A stretch of 64,000 nt of DNA from Rhizobium sp. J15 (GCF_002531825.1 NZ_NWSX01000005.1:1-64000), one strand, 5' to 3'. Shown: positions 26,267-35,251, numbered from the stretch's first letter. A program made the numbers and translations. The notes: generated by a model from the sequence alone, not told the origin.

Positions 26267-27021
26267 GATACGATCTCGCCCTCGTCGGTGTCGAGAACAT
26301 AGCCCTTGCCGCGGCGCGTCTTGATATGGCGTGGCAGGTCCGGATTGCGCTCGATCTTGCGACGCAGACGCAGCACGAGCACATCGACATTGCGGTCGAT
26401 AAAGCGCTCGCTTTCGGCGCCCAGGCGGTCGAGGATATGGGCGCGGCTAACAGGCACGTTGGGCGTTTCGGCGAGGATTTCGAGCAGCGCGAACTCGGCG
26501 CTCGTGAGCGATTTGGCGGGGTCGGTGCGGCAGACGGCGCGGCGGCTCTTGAGGTCCACCGACCAGTCGCCGAGCTTCAGGGATGCGGGTTCGTGCTCCC
26601 GCTCGCTTTCCCGCTCGGGCTTCAGCGAGGGGATTGTCCGGCGCAGCACGGCCTTGATGCGGGCTGTCAACTCGATGGGTTCGAAAGGTTTGACGACATA
26701 GTCGTCAGCCGCCGTTTCGAGCCCGAGCACCCGGTCCGCGGCGCTGCCGGCAGCCGTCACCATGACGATGCCGAGGTTGGTCCGCGCGCGCAAGCGCTGC
26801 GCGAAGGTGCGGCCGGAGGTGCCGGGCAGATTATGGTCGACGAGCACGAGATGCACGGTTTCGCGCGAAAGCACGAGTGCAGCGTCCTCCGCCGAACGCG
26901 CAGTGAGCGGCGTCCAACCCTCCGCCTCCACGAGGTCGGAGATAAGCTCCGCCATGTCTGGATCGTCCTCGACGATCAGAATGCTGATCCTCTCATTCAA
27001 CACATGCATGTCCTCCCGCAT
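26263..27021 (-). CDS. OmpR-family response regulator
   Basis: The protein has 252 residues. A receiver domain (about 12-125) has an acidic pocket EDD (18-20), phosphoacceptor Asp62 in LVLVDHNLPG and a Lys in DYVVKPFEP. A winged-helix DNA-binding domain (about 150-245) reads LTSAEFALLEILAE and DVLVLRLRRKIE. ATG 27021 is used; ATG 27009 is also possible. It is the partner of the adjacent kinase, and repeated TTTGTMA boxes in the divergent promoter region are candidate targets, placing the sugar-phosphate-like uptake operon under its control. Confidence 0.93.
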   Translation of the reverse strand: MREDMHVLNERISILIVEDDPDMAELISDLVEAEGWTPLTARSAEDAALVLSRETVHLVLVDHNLPGTSGRTFAQRLRARTNLGIVMVTAAGSAADRVLGLETAADDYVVKPFEPIELTARIKAVLRRTIPSLKPERESEREHEPASLKLGDWSVDLKSRRAVCRTDPAKSLTSAEFALLEILAETPNVPVSRAHILDRLGAESERFIDRNVDVLVLRLRRKIERNPDLPRHIKTRRGKGYVLDTDEGEIVS

Positions 27022-27072
27022 CCATTATAGGCAGGGCCGTCACGATCTTCAAAGCGGGCTCGTGTTATGCGC

Positions 27073-27097
27073 TTTGTCACATTTGTAACCTTTGTCA
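27073..27097. promoter_or_regulatory. Three evenly spaced TTTGTMA boxes, candidate response-regulator site
   Basis: TTTGTCA (27073), TTTGTAA (27082) and TTTGTCA (27091) repeat every nine bases, 52 bases upstream of the response-regulator start and about 120 bases upstream of the first binding-protein gene. OmpR-type regulators bind direct repeats, so autoregulation and control of the divergent operon are plausible. Confidence 0.5.
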
Positions 27098-27218
27098 TTT
27101 TTGCGATGGCGATTCCGCTCCGGCTGTAAGAACCGTAACCATTCTCAGGTTGCGCAAGGCGACAGATCTGACATCCTGACTGCGGAGATTGGGACGCAAG
27201 GTCCAATGGGAGGAAATC

Positions 27219-28241
27219 GTGAGAGGCATCATCGCTTTCAGCGCGATGGCGGCTTTGTGGCTGGCGAGCGCCGGTACCGGCACAGCTGCCCCGTCACTCA
27301 CCGTTCTGTGCGGTGTGGACGAGATGTGGTGTGCCGCGATGAAGACGGCCTATGAGGCGAAGACCGGCCTCGAAATCTCGATGACCCGCAAGAGCACCGG
27401 CGATATCCTTAATCAGATCCGCGCGGAGAAAGCAGCGCCTACCGTCGATGTCTGGTGGGGCGGCACGGGCGACACGCATCTGCAGGCCGGTTCTGAAAAT
27501 CTTCTCGAACCTTACCAGCCGGCCCATGAGCGCGACATGCTGCCCTGGGCACAGAACTTCTTCGCCATGTCCGGTGGCCGCTCGGCCGGCATCTATGCCG
27601 GGGCGCTCGGTTTCGCCTACAATGCCGATCTGCTGCGCGAACTGAAGCTGCCGGCGCCGAGCTGCTGGAAGGACCTGACGGATATCGCCTATCGCGGCCG
27701 CATACAGAGCGGCAATCCGAATTCGTCCGGGACAGCCTTCACCACGCTTGCGACGCTGGTTCAGCTCTTCGGCGAGGACGAGGCTTTCCGTTATCTCGCT
27801 GCGCTCAACCGCAATATCGAACGTTACACCCCCTCGGGATCTGCGCCCATCAAGGCGGCGGCGCGCGGAGAAACGCTCATCGGCATTTCCTTCATGCATG
27901 ACGCCGTCACACAGAAGCAAACGGGCTCTCCTCTCGTCATCGTCGCCCCCTGCGAGGGAACCGGCTACGAGATTGGCGCCGTAAGCATCGTCAAAGGCGC
28001 CAGGAACATCGAAGAAGCAAAGCACTTCGTCGATTTCGCGCTGAGCCCGGAAGGGCAGGGTACGGGTGCGGCGTCCGGCCAGAACCAGGTGCCATCCAAC
28101 GCGAAATCCACGCTGCCGCTGGCAGCCCCTGACATTTCGATGATCAAGATGGTGGATTATGACTTCGCCACCTTCGGCTCGCCGGAAGAACGAAGTCGAC
28201 TGCTCCACAGGTTCGATGCGGAAATCGCCGCAACGAACTGA
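27219..28241 (+). CDS. Periplasmic binding protein, AfuA/Fe3+-type fold (first of two paralogues)
   Basis: The protein has 340 residues. GTG 27219 is chosen because GGGAGGAAA sits just upstream and the product then begins with a clean signal peptide (MRGIIAFSAMAALWLASAG). The mature protein starts LTVLCGVDEMWC and has conserved segments DVWWGGTGDTHLQA, SGNPNSSGTAFT and CEGTGYEIGAVSI. It is clearly homologous to the next gene's product. In this family AfuA of Actinobacillus is known to bind sugar phosphates, although it was first named as an iron protein. Because it is the gene nearest the divergent sensor kinase, it may feed ligand information to that kinase rather than, or as well as, transport (inference). 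Confidence 0.88.
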   Translation: MRGIIAFSAMAALWLASAGTGTAAPSLTVLCGVDEMWCAAMKTAYEAKTGLEISMTRKSTGDILNQIRAEKAAPTVDVWWGGTGDTHLQAGSENLLEPYQPAHERDMLPWAQNFFAMSGGRSAGIYAGALGFAYNADLLRELKLPAPSCWKDLTDIAYRGRIQSGNPNSSGTAFTTLATLVQLFGEDEAFRYLAALNRNIERYTPSGSAPIKAAARGETLIGISFMHDAVTQKQTGSPLVIVAPCEGTGYEIGAVSIVKGARNIEEAKHFVDFALSPEGQGTGAASGQNQVPSNAKSTLPLAAPDISMIKMVDYDFATFGSPEERSRLLHRFDAEIAATN

Positions 28242-28358
28242 TCGAGCCCTTTAAGCAAAACGCAATCCGAAACCATGAACGCGCCGCTGCGGGCAGCCGA
28301 TGGCCCCGCTGTGTCCTGTTCACGCGAAGAATCAACCAAGGCAACAGGAGGATGCCCG

Positions 28359-29387
28359 ATGAAACTCAAGACCCTTACCCTCATGCTCTTCGCCGGCTCG
28401 GCGCTCGGTGCGCTGCCCGCACAGGCGGCTGGCGAATTGAATCTCATCTGCTCGGCCGACGTCGTCATCTGCGAGCAGATGAAGGGCGATTTCGAGAAGG
28501 CGCATAACGACATCAAGGTGAACATGGTTCGCCTCTCGTCCGGCGAGACTTATGCCAAGGTGCGCGCCGAGGCCCGCAACCCGAAGACCGACATCTGGTG
28601 GGCCGGTACGGGCGACCCCCATCTTCAGGCGGCGTCGGAAAATCTGACGCTGGAATATAAGTCGCCGAAGCTCGATGAGCTCAACGACTGGGCGAAGAAG
28701 CAGGCTGAAAGCTCCGGCTACAAGACGGTCGGCGTCTATGCCGGCGCGCTCGGCTGGGGCTACAACACGGAAATCTTCAAGTCCAAGGGCTACAAGGAGC
28801 CGGTCTGCTGGGCCGACCTTCTGGCGCCGGAACTGAAGGGCGAAATCCAGATCGCCAATCCCAATTCCTCCGGCACCGCCTACACGGCGCTCGCCTCGCT
28901 GGTGCAGATCATGGGCGAGGATCAGGCCTTCGACTACCTGAAGAAACTGAATGGCAATATCTCGCAATATACCAAGTCGGGCTCGGCACCCGTTAAGGCG
29001 GCTGCACGCGGCGAGACGGCGCTCGGCATCGTCTTCGTGCACGACGCGGTGGCGCAGACGGCGGAAGGTTTCCCGGTCAAGTCGATCACGCCCTGCGAAG
29101 GCACCGGCTATGAGATCGGCTCCATGTCCATCATCAAAGGCGCGCGCAATCTCGACAATGCGAAGACCTGGTACGACTGGGCGCTGACGGCAGAGGTCCA
29201 GTCCCGCATGAAGGATGCCAAATCCTTCCAGCTGCCTTCCAACAAGAGTGCGGTAATCCCGAAGGAGGCGCCGCGCTTCGAGGACATCAAGCTGATCGAC
29301 TACGACTTCAAGACCTATGGCGACCCGGCAAAGCGCAAGGAACTGCTGGAACGCTGGGATCGCGAAATCGGCGCCGCCGCCAACTGA
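28359..29387 (+). CDS. Periplasmic binding protein, AfuA/Fe3+-type fold (second paralogue)
   Basis: The protein has 342 residues. AGGAGG at 28346-28351 sets the start at ATG 28359. It has a signal peptide MKLKTLTLMLFAGSALGALP ending AQA. It has the same landmarks as its upstream paralogue: DIWWAGTGDPHLQA, IANPNSSGTAYT, YTKSGSAPVKAAARGE, CEGTGYEIGSMSI. A GC-rich stem-loop separates it from the permease gene, as is usual for highly expressed binding proteins. It is the likely main transport receptor of the operon. Sugar phosphate or another organophosphate is the favoured ligand because a phosphatase gene ends the operon. Confidence 0.9.
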   Translation: MKLKTLTLMLFAGSALGALPAQAAGELNLICSADVVICEQMKGDFEKAHNDIKVNMVRLSSGETYAKVRAEARNPKTDIWWAGTGDPHLQAASENLTLEYKSPKLDELNDWAKKQAESSGYKTVGVYAGALGWGYNTEIFKSKGYKEPVCWADLLAPELKGEIQIANPNSSGTAYTALASLVQIMGEDQAFDYLKKLNGNISQYTKSGSAPVKAAARGETALGIVFVHDAVAQTAEGFPVKSITPCEGTGYEIGSMSIIKGARNLDNAKTWYDWALTAEVQSRMKDAKSFQLPSNKSAVIPKEAPRFEDIKLIDYDFKTYGDPAKRKELLERWDREIGAAAN

Positions 29388-29397
29388 TGGCCTGACC

Positions 29398-29425
29398 GGC
29401 GGCGCCTGTCTCTCCAGGCGCCGCC
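29398..29425. promoter_or_regulatory. Stem-loop between binding-protein and permease genes
   Basis: GGCGGCGCCT (29398-29407) pairs perfectly with AGGCGCCGCC (29416-29425) around an eight-base loop. No T-run follows. It probably stabilises the upstream binding-protein mRNA and lowers read-through to the permease. Confidence 0.65.
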
Positions 29426-29455
29426 TCCCTAAACTCAAAGACAGCGAGGTCAGCC

Positions 29456-31678
29456 ATGAAACATGGCAATCGCAGGCTGGACATGGTCCTGATCCTGGGC
29501 GCGGTCGCATTGACCCTATTGCCCTGGTATCGGATCGAGAACGGCTTCTTCGGATTCGGTTGGCTGGCCGGTTTCCCCTTTTCCCCAGAGGCTGCCCCGG
29601 GCCTCGTGCAGATATTCGCGCATGGCCGGCCGTGGCTTGCCGGTGCGCTCGTGCTCCTCCTCCTGGCGCTCGCCGCCCGCGGCATGGCAGACCCGATGCG
29701 CCGTAGCGCCGTGCTGGCCTCGACCGGCGCGATCGGTGTCCTCTTCCTCTCGTTCCAGGGCCTCGCTATCGGCTTTTCCGGCTGGACCTGGACGGTGAGC
29801 GACACTCTCTTCGGCCCGCTTTCGAATGGCCAGCCCTCCATGGGGGCGGGCGCGGTGCTCTCCGCTATCACCTTCGTGCTGCTCTTCGCCTTCGGCCTTG
29901 CCGAGCGCGGCGTCATGAAGGGAGATGCCTTCGTGGTCAGCGCGATTGCGTTGCTCGTCTTCCTTGTCGCGGTCTTCGTCTTCTACCCGATCGGCAGCAT
30001 GTTCGTCGGTTCGGTGCAGGATTTCGACGGTTCGTTCAATGCGGCCAACTTCATCCGCAATATTCAGGATCCGAGCATCTGGAGCCTCAACTGCGTGATC
30101 GGCGCCGGTCGCTGCGGTGTCGCCTGGCGCACGCTGTGGCTCGCCATCATGACCGGCCTCGGCTCGACCCTGCTCGGCCTTGCCTTCGCGCTCGTCGCCA
30201 CCCGCACGCGCTTTCCCTTCAAGAAGGGCCTGCGACTGCTGACGATCCTGCCGATCATTACGCCGCCCTTCGTCATCGGCCTGGCGCTTACATTGCTCTT
30301 CGGCCGTGCCGGCGTCGTCACTCAAGGCCTGTCAAGCCTGTTCGGCATCGAGCCCGGCCGCTGGCTTTACGGCCTCACCGGCATCTGGATCGCGCAGGTT
30401 CTATCCTTCACGCCGATCTCCTTCCTCGTGCTGATCGGCGTCGTCGAGGGTGTCAGCCCGTCGATGGAGGAGGCGTCCACGACGCTGCGCGCCGGCCGCT
30501 GGCGCACGTTCTGGCGGGTGTCGCTGCCGCTGATGAAGCCCGGTCTCGCCAACGCCTTCCTCATCGGCTTCATCGAAAGCATGGCCGATTTCGGCAATCC
30601 GCTGGTGCTCGGCGGCAGCCATGGCGTGCTCTCGACGGAAATCTTCTTCGCCGTCGTCGGTTCGCAGAACGACCCCTCGCGCGCCGCCGTGCTCGCCATG
30701 GTTCTGCTCGCCTTCACGCTCTCCGCCTTCCTTGCCCAGCGCGTCTGGCTGTCGGGCAAGAACTTTGCCACCGTCACCGGCAAGGGCGACAGCGGATCGC
30801 ATATCGCCCTGCCGCGCGGGCTGGCGATCGGCGTCCACGCGCTGGTCATCCCGTGGATCGTCTTCACGCTCGTTATCTACGGCATGATCCTGATCGGCGG
30901 CTTCGTGAAGACCTGGGGGCTGGATAATTCGCTGACGCTCGACCACTACGCCAAGGCCTTTTCGATCAGCTTCGAAAACGGGATTGCCTGGACGGGCGTC
31001 GCCTGGAACTCGTTCTGGACAACGATGGAGATCGCGCTGATCTCCGCCCCTCTGACCGCCGCCGTCGGTCTGCTGACCGCCTACATCATCGTGCGCCAGA
31101 AATTTGCTGGCAAGAATGCCTTCGAATTCGCCCTGATGATGAGCTTTGCCATTCCCGGCACGGTCATCGGCGTCAGCTATATCATGGCCTTCAACCTGCC
31201 GCCGCTCGAAATGACCGGCTCGGCGCTGATCCTGATCGCCTGCTTCGTCTTCCGCAACATGCCGGTCGGCGTGCGCGGCGGCATTGCGGCGATGAGCCAG
31301 CTCGACAAGAGCCTGGACGAGGCCTCGCTGACGCTCCGGGCCAACAGCTTCCGCACGATCCGCAAGGTCATTCTGCCGCTCTTGCGCCCCGCCATCACCG
31401 CCGCGCTCGTCTATTCCTTCGTGCGCGCCATCACCTCCATCAGCGCCGTCATCTTCCTCGTCAGCGCCGAATACAACATGGCGACCTCCTACATCGTCGG
31501 CCTCGTCGAGAACGGCGAATACGGCGTGGCGATCGCCTATTCCTCCATGCTGATCGTCGTGATGATCACCGTTATCGCCGGCCTTCAGCTCATCGTGGGC
31601 GAGCGGCGCTTGCGCCGTGAAAACCGCGTCGCCGGCCTCGCCACCTCCGCTTCCTCTCGTCAGGAGAAAATCGCATGA
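29456..31678 (+). CDS. Fused ABC permease (AfuB/FbpB-like) with extra N-terminal membrane domain
   Basis: The protein has 740 residues. It contains two permease halves in one chain, each with its own EAA loop: EEASTTLRAGRWRTFWRVSL and DEASLTLRANSFRTIRKVIL. Ahead of the first half there are about 170 residues with roughly four additional membrane helices (IFAHGRPWLAGALVLLLLAL and following), making it longer than a usual FbpB. It forms the whole channel with two copies of the ATPase encoded next. Its stop overlaps that gene's start (ATGA). Confidence 0.92.
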   Translation: MKHGNRRLDMVLILGAVALTLLPWYRIENGFFGFGWLAGFPFSPEAAPGLVQIFAHGRPWLAGALVLLLLALAARGMADPMRRSAVLASTGAIGVLFLSFQGLAIGFSGWTWTVSDTLFGPLSNGQPSMGAGAVLSAITFVLLFAFGLAERGVMKGDAFVVSAIALLVFLVAVFVFYPIGSMFVGSVQDFDGSFNAANFIRNIQDPSIWSLNCVIGAGRCGVAWRTLWLAIMTGLGSTLLGLAFALVATRTRFPFKKGLRLLTILPIITPPFVIGLALTLLFGRAGVVTQGLSSLFGIEPGRWLYGLTGIWIAQVLSFTPISFLVLIGVVEGVSPSMEEASTTLRAGRWRTFWRVSLPLMKPGLANAFLIGFIESMADFGNPLVLGGSHGVLSTEIFFAVVGSQNDPSRAAVLAMVLLAFTLSAFLAQRVWLSGKNFATVTGKGDSGSHIALPRGLAIGVHALVIPWIVFTLVIYGMILIGGFVKTWGLDNSLTLDHYAKAFSISFENGIAWTGVAWNSFWTTMEIALISAPLTAAVGLLTAYIIVRQKFAGKNAFEFALMMSFAIPGTVIGVSYIMAFNLPPLEMTGSALILIACFVFRNMPVGVRGGIAAMSQLDKSLDEASLTLRANSFRTIRKVILPLLRPAITAALVYSFVRAITSISAVIFLVSAEYNMATSYIVGLVENGEYGVAIAYSSMLIVVMITVIAGLQLIVGERRLRRENRVAGLATSASSRQEKIA

Positions 31679-32736
31679 TCAACCAGAAAGCCGGTTCCGT
31701 CGTCTTCCAGAACGTGCGCAAGACGTTTGGCGCCTTCACGGCCATCCCGGACCTCTCGCTCACCATCGAGCCCGGCACGCTCGTCACCCTGCTCGGCCCC
31801 TCCGGCTGCGGCAAGACGACGACGCTGCGCATGCTCGCCGGCCTCGAACATCCCTCGGCTGGAAAGATCCTCATTGGCGGCAAGGACGTCACCATGCTGC
31901 CGGCCAATGAGCGCGATGTCTCGATGGTCTTCCAGTCCTATGCGCTGTTTCCGCATATGAATGCGCGCGACAATGTCGCCTATGGCCTGGAATCCTCCGG
32001 TCTCAGCCGCAAGGAGGCGCGGGAAAAGGCGGAAGAGGGGCTGGCGCTCGTCGGCCTTGCCGGCATGGGCCATCGCCTTCCCGCCGAACTCTCCGGCGGC
32101 CAGCAGCAGCGCGTCGCCGTCGCCCGTGCGCTGGTACTGGAGCCGCAGGTGCTGCTGCTCGACGAGCCGCTCTCCAACCTCGATGCGCGCCTGCGCCGCA
32201 AGGTGCGTACGGATATCCGTGCGCTGCAGCAACGGCTCGGCTTCACGGCCGTTTATGTCACGCACGATCAGGATGAGGCTCTGGCAGTGTCCGACCGCAT
32301 CATCGTCATGAAGGATGGCGAGATCGCCCAGTCCGGCACGCCGCGCGAGCTTTACGAAGCGCCGGCATCGTCCTTCATCGCCGACTTCATGGGAGAAGCC
32401 AATGTCATCCCTTGCGAGGTGATCGGCATCGAAGGTACGGAGGCGCTCATCCGCGTGGCGGGGGTGCACCACCGCCTGCCGGGGCGCGGCGCAAAACCCG
32501 GCATGGCGAAACTTGCCGTCAGGCCCGGTTCGATCGCGATCGCGGCACCCGGTCAGCAGGGTCTGGCGGGGCGGGTTCTCCACAGCGCCTATCTCGGGGG
32601 GCATGTCGAATATGAGATCGAAACCGATGTCGGAACGCTCTTCATCATCGACCATGCCGTCGAAAGAAACCTTCCGCCATCGAGCGATGTCACCCTCGGA
32701 TTCGAAAACCGCGGCATCGCCCTTATCGCTGCCTGA
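31675..32736 (+). CDS. ABC transporter ATP-binding protein (AfuC/FbpC-like)
   Basis: The protein has 353 residues. Walker A GPSGCGKTT, Q-loop VFQSYALFPHM, signature LSGGQQQR, Walker [13 protein letters not shown], His switch VTHDQDEALAV and a C-terminal TOBE-type domain (about 240-350) are present. ATG 31675 overlaps the permease stop by four bases. It powers the uptake system of 28359-31678. Confidence 0.93.
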   Translation: MINQKAGSVVFQNVRKTFGAFTAIPDLSLTIEPGTLVTLLGPSGCGKTTTLRMLAGLEHPSAGKILIGGKDVTMLPANERDVSMVFQSYALFPHMNARDNVAYGLESSGLSRKEAREKAEEGLALVGLAGMGHRLPAELSGGQQQRVAVARALVLEPQVLLLDEPLSNLDARLRRKVRTDIRALQQRLGFTAVYVTHDQDEALAVSDRIIVMKDGEIAQSGTPRELYEAPASSFIADFMGEANVIPCEVIGIEGTEALIRVAGVHHRLPGRGAKPGMAKLAVRPGSIAIAAPGQQGLAGRVLHSAYLGGHVEYEIETDVGTLFIIDHAVERNLPPSSDVTLGFENRGIALIAA

Positions 32737-32767
32737 ACTATTGGAATGCAAATAAAAGGATAGAAGT

Positions 32768-33589
32768 ATGACTGTGCATGACACGGATCTCGAGCGGCGC
32801 TTCAGTTTGGCAAAATCCCTTGCCGAGGAAGCCGGCGCGCTTGCGCTCGATTATTTCAACAAGCGCGAGAGCCTCGTGATCGAGACGAAGCGCGACCTGC
32901 AGGATGTCGTGTCGATTGCGGACCGCGACGTCGAGACCTTCTTGCGCGAGCGGGTTGCCGCGGCAATTCCCGAGGACGGCTTCCTCGGAGAGGAGTTCGG
33001 CCATCAGGAGGGAAGCTCGGGCTATACCTGGGTCGTCGATCCAATCGACGGAACCTCGCCCTTCGTCAACGGCATGCCGACCTGGTGCGTTTCGATCGCC
33101 GTCCTGCATGGCGGCTTGCCCGTCATCGGCGTGATCAAGGTGCCCTGCGCCAGCGAGCTATATGCTGCTGCTCAGGGCCGCGGCGCAAACCTCAACGGGA
33201 CGATGCTCGGGCTCGATCCCTCCCGCACGATACAGAACGCGATGACGGGCATCGGCTGCAATAGCCATGTGGCTCCGGACCGCGTCGGCTCCATCATAGC
33301 GGCACTGCTTGAGAGCGGCGGCAACTTCATTCGCAACGGTTCGGGAGCGCTGATGCTGGCCTATGTGGCTGCGGGCCGCCTGGTCGGTTATTACGAGCCG
33401 CATATGCGGGCCTGGGACTGCATGGCCGGCTACTGCCTGGTCAAGGAGGCCGGAGGCGAATACCTGCCCTTTTCGACAGAGGGAGACGCTCTGCTGAAGG
33501 GGCAGCCTGTCCTCGCGAGCAACATTTCGGCCTATTCGGAACTGTTGAGGATCCATTATCTGAATGGCGGCGAAGGGTCCCGATCATAG
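32768..33589 (+). CDS. Inositol-monophosphatase-family phosphatase
   Basis: The protein has 273 residues. It has the metal-binding motifs of the Li+-sensitive phosphatase family: GFLGEEFG (Glu near residue 75), the VVDPIDGTSPF box (Asp-Pro-x-Asp-Gly-Thr, about 96-105) and the C-terminal MRAWDCMAGYCLVKEAGG with its conserved WD. It lies 31 bases after the ATPase gene and completes the operon. The likely task is removing phosphate from the imported compound, or acting on inositol- or histidinol-phosphate-like substrates (inference). Mg2+ dependence is known for the family. Confidence 0.9.
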   Translation: MTVHDTDLERRFSLAKSLAEEAGALALDYFNKRESLVIETKRDLQDVVSIADRDVETFLRERVAAAIPEDGFLGEEFGHQEGSSGYTWVVDPIDGTSPFVNGMPTWCVSIAVLHGGLPVIGVIKVPCASELYAAAQGRGANLNGTMLGLDPSRTIQNAMTGIGCNSHVAPDRVGSIIAALLESGGNFIRNGSGALMLAYVAAGRLVGYYEPHMRAWDCMAGYCLVKEAGGEYLPFSTEGDALLKGQPVLASNISAYSELLRIHYLNGGEGSRS

Positions 33590-33598
33590 AGAGGGTAG

Positions 33599-33619
33599 GC
33601 GGCAGGGCGAACCTGCCGC
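33599..33619. terminator. Stem-loop after the phosphatase gene
   Basis: GCGGCAGG (33599-33606) pairs with CCTGCCGC (33612-33619) ten bases after the stop codon. There is no clear T-run, so it is a weak terminator candidate at the end of the uptake operon. Confidence 0.5.
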
Positions 33620-33699
33620 TTCACCCGGACCGGCTCCCACTGTGCAATTTCCGCGTCAGGACAGATAAGCGCATTTCCGCGCTCGACTGACACAAGACT

Positions 33700-33713
33700 T
33701 TCATTTGAACATT
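33700..33713. promoter_or_regulatory. Operator-like site 1 upstream of ugpB
   Basis: TTCATTTGAACATT here is repeated exactly at 33815-33828. The site contains TTCA-TTTGAA symmetry. A DeoR/GlpR-type regulator encoded in the same operon is the natural candidate protein (inference). Confidence 0.55.
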
Positions 33714-33812
33714 GTATCGAAGCATTTGAGCGGCTGACGGCAAAATCCGAACATGCCGATCACGCTGTGACGCCGAGCAGCTGCTCCGGGCGCAGTATAC
33801 GCGCATTCCATA

Positions 33813-33828
33813 TGTTCATTTGAACATT
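33813..33828. promoter_or_regulatory. Operator-like site 2 upstream of ugpB
   Basis: TGTTCA-TT-TGAACA (33813-33826) is a perfect inverted repeat, and TTCATTTGAACATT matches site 1. The two copies are 115 bases apart, close to eleven helical turns, which would suit repression by looping. The remaining 33590-33914 region shows no gene. Confidence 0.6.
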
Positions 33829-33914
33829 CCGTTGTTGCAAAGTGAAACTCGGCTGCTACCATTGCCGCGCGTCTGGAGCGGGAGGCTGCGGACCGAGAGA
33901 AAGTGGGAGTGACC

Positions 33915-35237
33915 ATGAATAAGATCGCTTTTTTCCTGTCCGCAGGATTGACCAGCCTGTCCTTGTCCGTTCCGGCGATGGCCGCCACGAAGATCCAGTG
34001 GTGGCATGCAATGGGGGGCGAGAACGGCGCGAAGCTTGAGCAAATCGCCAAGGGGTTCAACGCGTCTCAGTCCGATTATGAAATCGTGCCGGTCTATAAG
34101 GGCACTTACGACGAGACCCTGACGGGCGCCATTGCTGCTTTCCGCGCCAATCAGCAGCCCGCCATTGTGCAGGTCTACGAAGTCGGCACCGGCACGATGA
34201 TGGCGGCCCAGGGCGCCATTTATCCGGTCTACCAGCTGATGAAGGACGAAGGGGAGCCTTGGGACCAGAACAATTTCATTGCGCCGGTCGTGGGTTACTA
34301 CTCCGACACCAGCGGCAATGTCTTGTCCCTGCCGTTCAACTCCTCCACGCCGATCCTGTATTACAACAAGGACGTGTTCAAGAAGGCCGGGCTTGATCCG
34401 GAGACGCCGCCGAAAACCTGGGCGGATGTGGAAGCCTTTTCGCGCACGATCATGAAGTCGGGCGCCGCAAAATGCGGGTTCACCAGCGCCTGGATTTCAT
34501 GGATTCAGACCGAAAATCTCAATGCCCTGCACGACAAGCCTTACTCAACCAAGGCGAACGGTTTCGGCGGACTGGATGCGGAATTCACCTTCAACAACGA
34601 TCTGACGGTCCGCCATTGGGGGAACCTGAAGAAGTGGCAGGATGAAGGGCTTTTCAAATTCGGCGGACCTGTCGGCGGCGATAACGCCCCTCCGATGTTC
34701 TATTCGCAGGAATGCGCGATGTATATGAATTCGTCGGCCGGCCGGGCTGGCGTCATCAACAACGCCAAGAATTTCAAGGTCGGCTTTGCGCCGCTTCCCT
34801 ATTATGACGACGTCATCGCGCAGCCGCTCAATTCGATCATCGGCGGCGCCACGCTCTGGACGCTGAAGGGCCGCCCGGAAGAGGAATATAAGGGTGTGGC
34901 AAAGTTCTTCACCTATCTGCAGAAGCCGGAAGTTCAAGCCGACTGGCATCAATTCTCGGGCTATCTGCCGATCACCGAGGCTGCCTACAAGCTGAGCCAG
35001 GAGCAGGGATATTACGACAAGAATCCCGGCGCGGATGTCGGCATCAAGCAGTTGACGAGGGTCACGCCGACCGAAAATTCAAAGGGTATCCGGTTCGGCA
35101 ATTACGTGCAGGTCCGCGGCATCATCGACGATGAATTCGCGGCGCTGCTGGGCGGCAAGAAGACCGCGAAGGAAGCGATCGATTCCGTTGTCGCGCGCGG
35201 CAACGAGCAGCTTCGCGATTTCGAATCCGCCAATTAA
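33915..35237 (+). CDS. ugpB: sn-Glycerol-3-phosphate ABC transporter binding protein
   Basis: The protein has 440 residues. ATG 33915 is chosen since GGGAG lies eight bases upstream and a signal peptide follows directly (MNKIAFFLSAGLTSLSLSVP, cleavage after AMA). The mature N-terminus IQWWHAMGGENGAKLEQIA and the blocks YKGTYDETLTGAIAAFR, GTGTMMAAQGAIYPVYQL and YYNKDVFKKAGL are typical of UgpB. It binds glycerol-3-phosphate and its diesters in the periplasm. It is the first gene of a ugpBAEC-ugpQ operon. Confidence 0.95.
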   Translation: MNKIAFFLSAGLTSLSLSVPAMAATKIQWWHAMGGENGAKLEQIAKGFNASQSDYEIVPVYKGTYDETLTGAIAAFRANQQPAIVQVYEVGTGTMMAAQGAIYPVYQLMKDEGEPWDQNNFIAPVVGYYSDTSGNVLSLPFNSSTPILYYNKDVFKKAGLDPETPPKTWADVEAFSRTIMKSGAAKCGFTSAWISWIQTENLNALHDKPYSTKANGFGGLDAEFTFNNDLTVRHWGNLKKWQDEGLFKFGGPVGGDNAPPMFYSQECAMYMNSSAGRAGVINNAKNFKVGFAPLPYYDDVIAQPLNSIIGGATLWTLKGRPEEEYKGVAKFFTYLQKPEVQADWHQFSGYLPITEAAYKLSQEQGYYDKNPGADVGIKQLTRVTPTENSKGIRFGNYVQVRGIIDDEFAALLGGKKTAKEAIDSVVARGNEQLRDFESAN

Positions 35238-35251
35238 GGGCTCGATTGTAG

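Noticed and set aside
33700..33828. PhoB box before the ugp operon
   Set aside because: I looked for CTGTCAT-type direct repeats because ugp genes are often phosphate-regulated, but found only the TTCATTTGAACATT pair.
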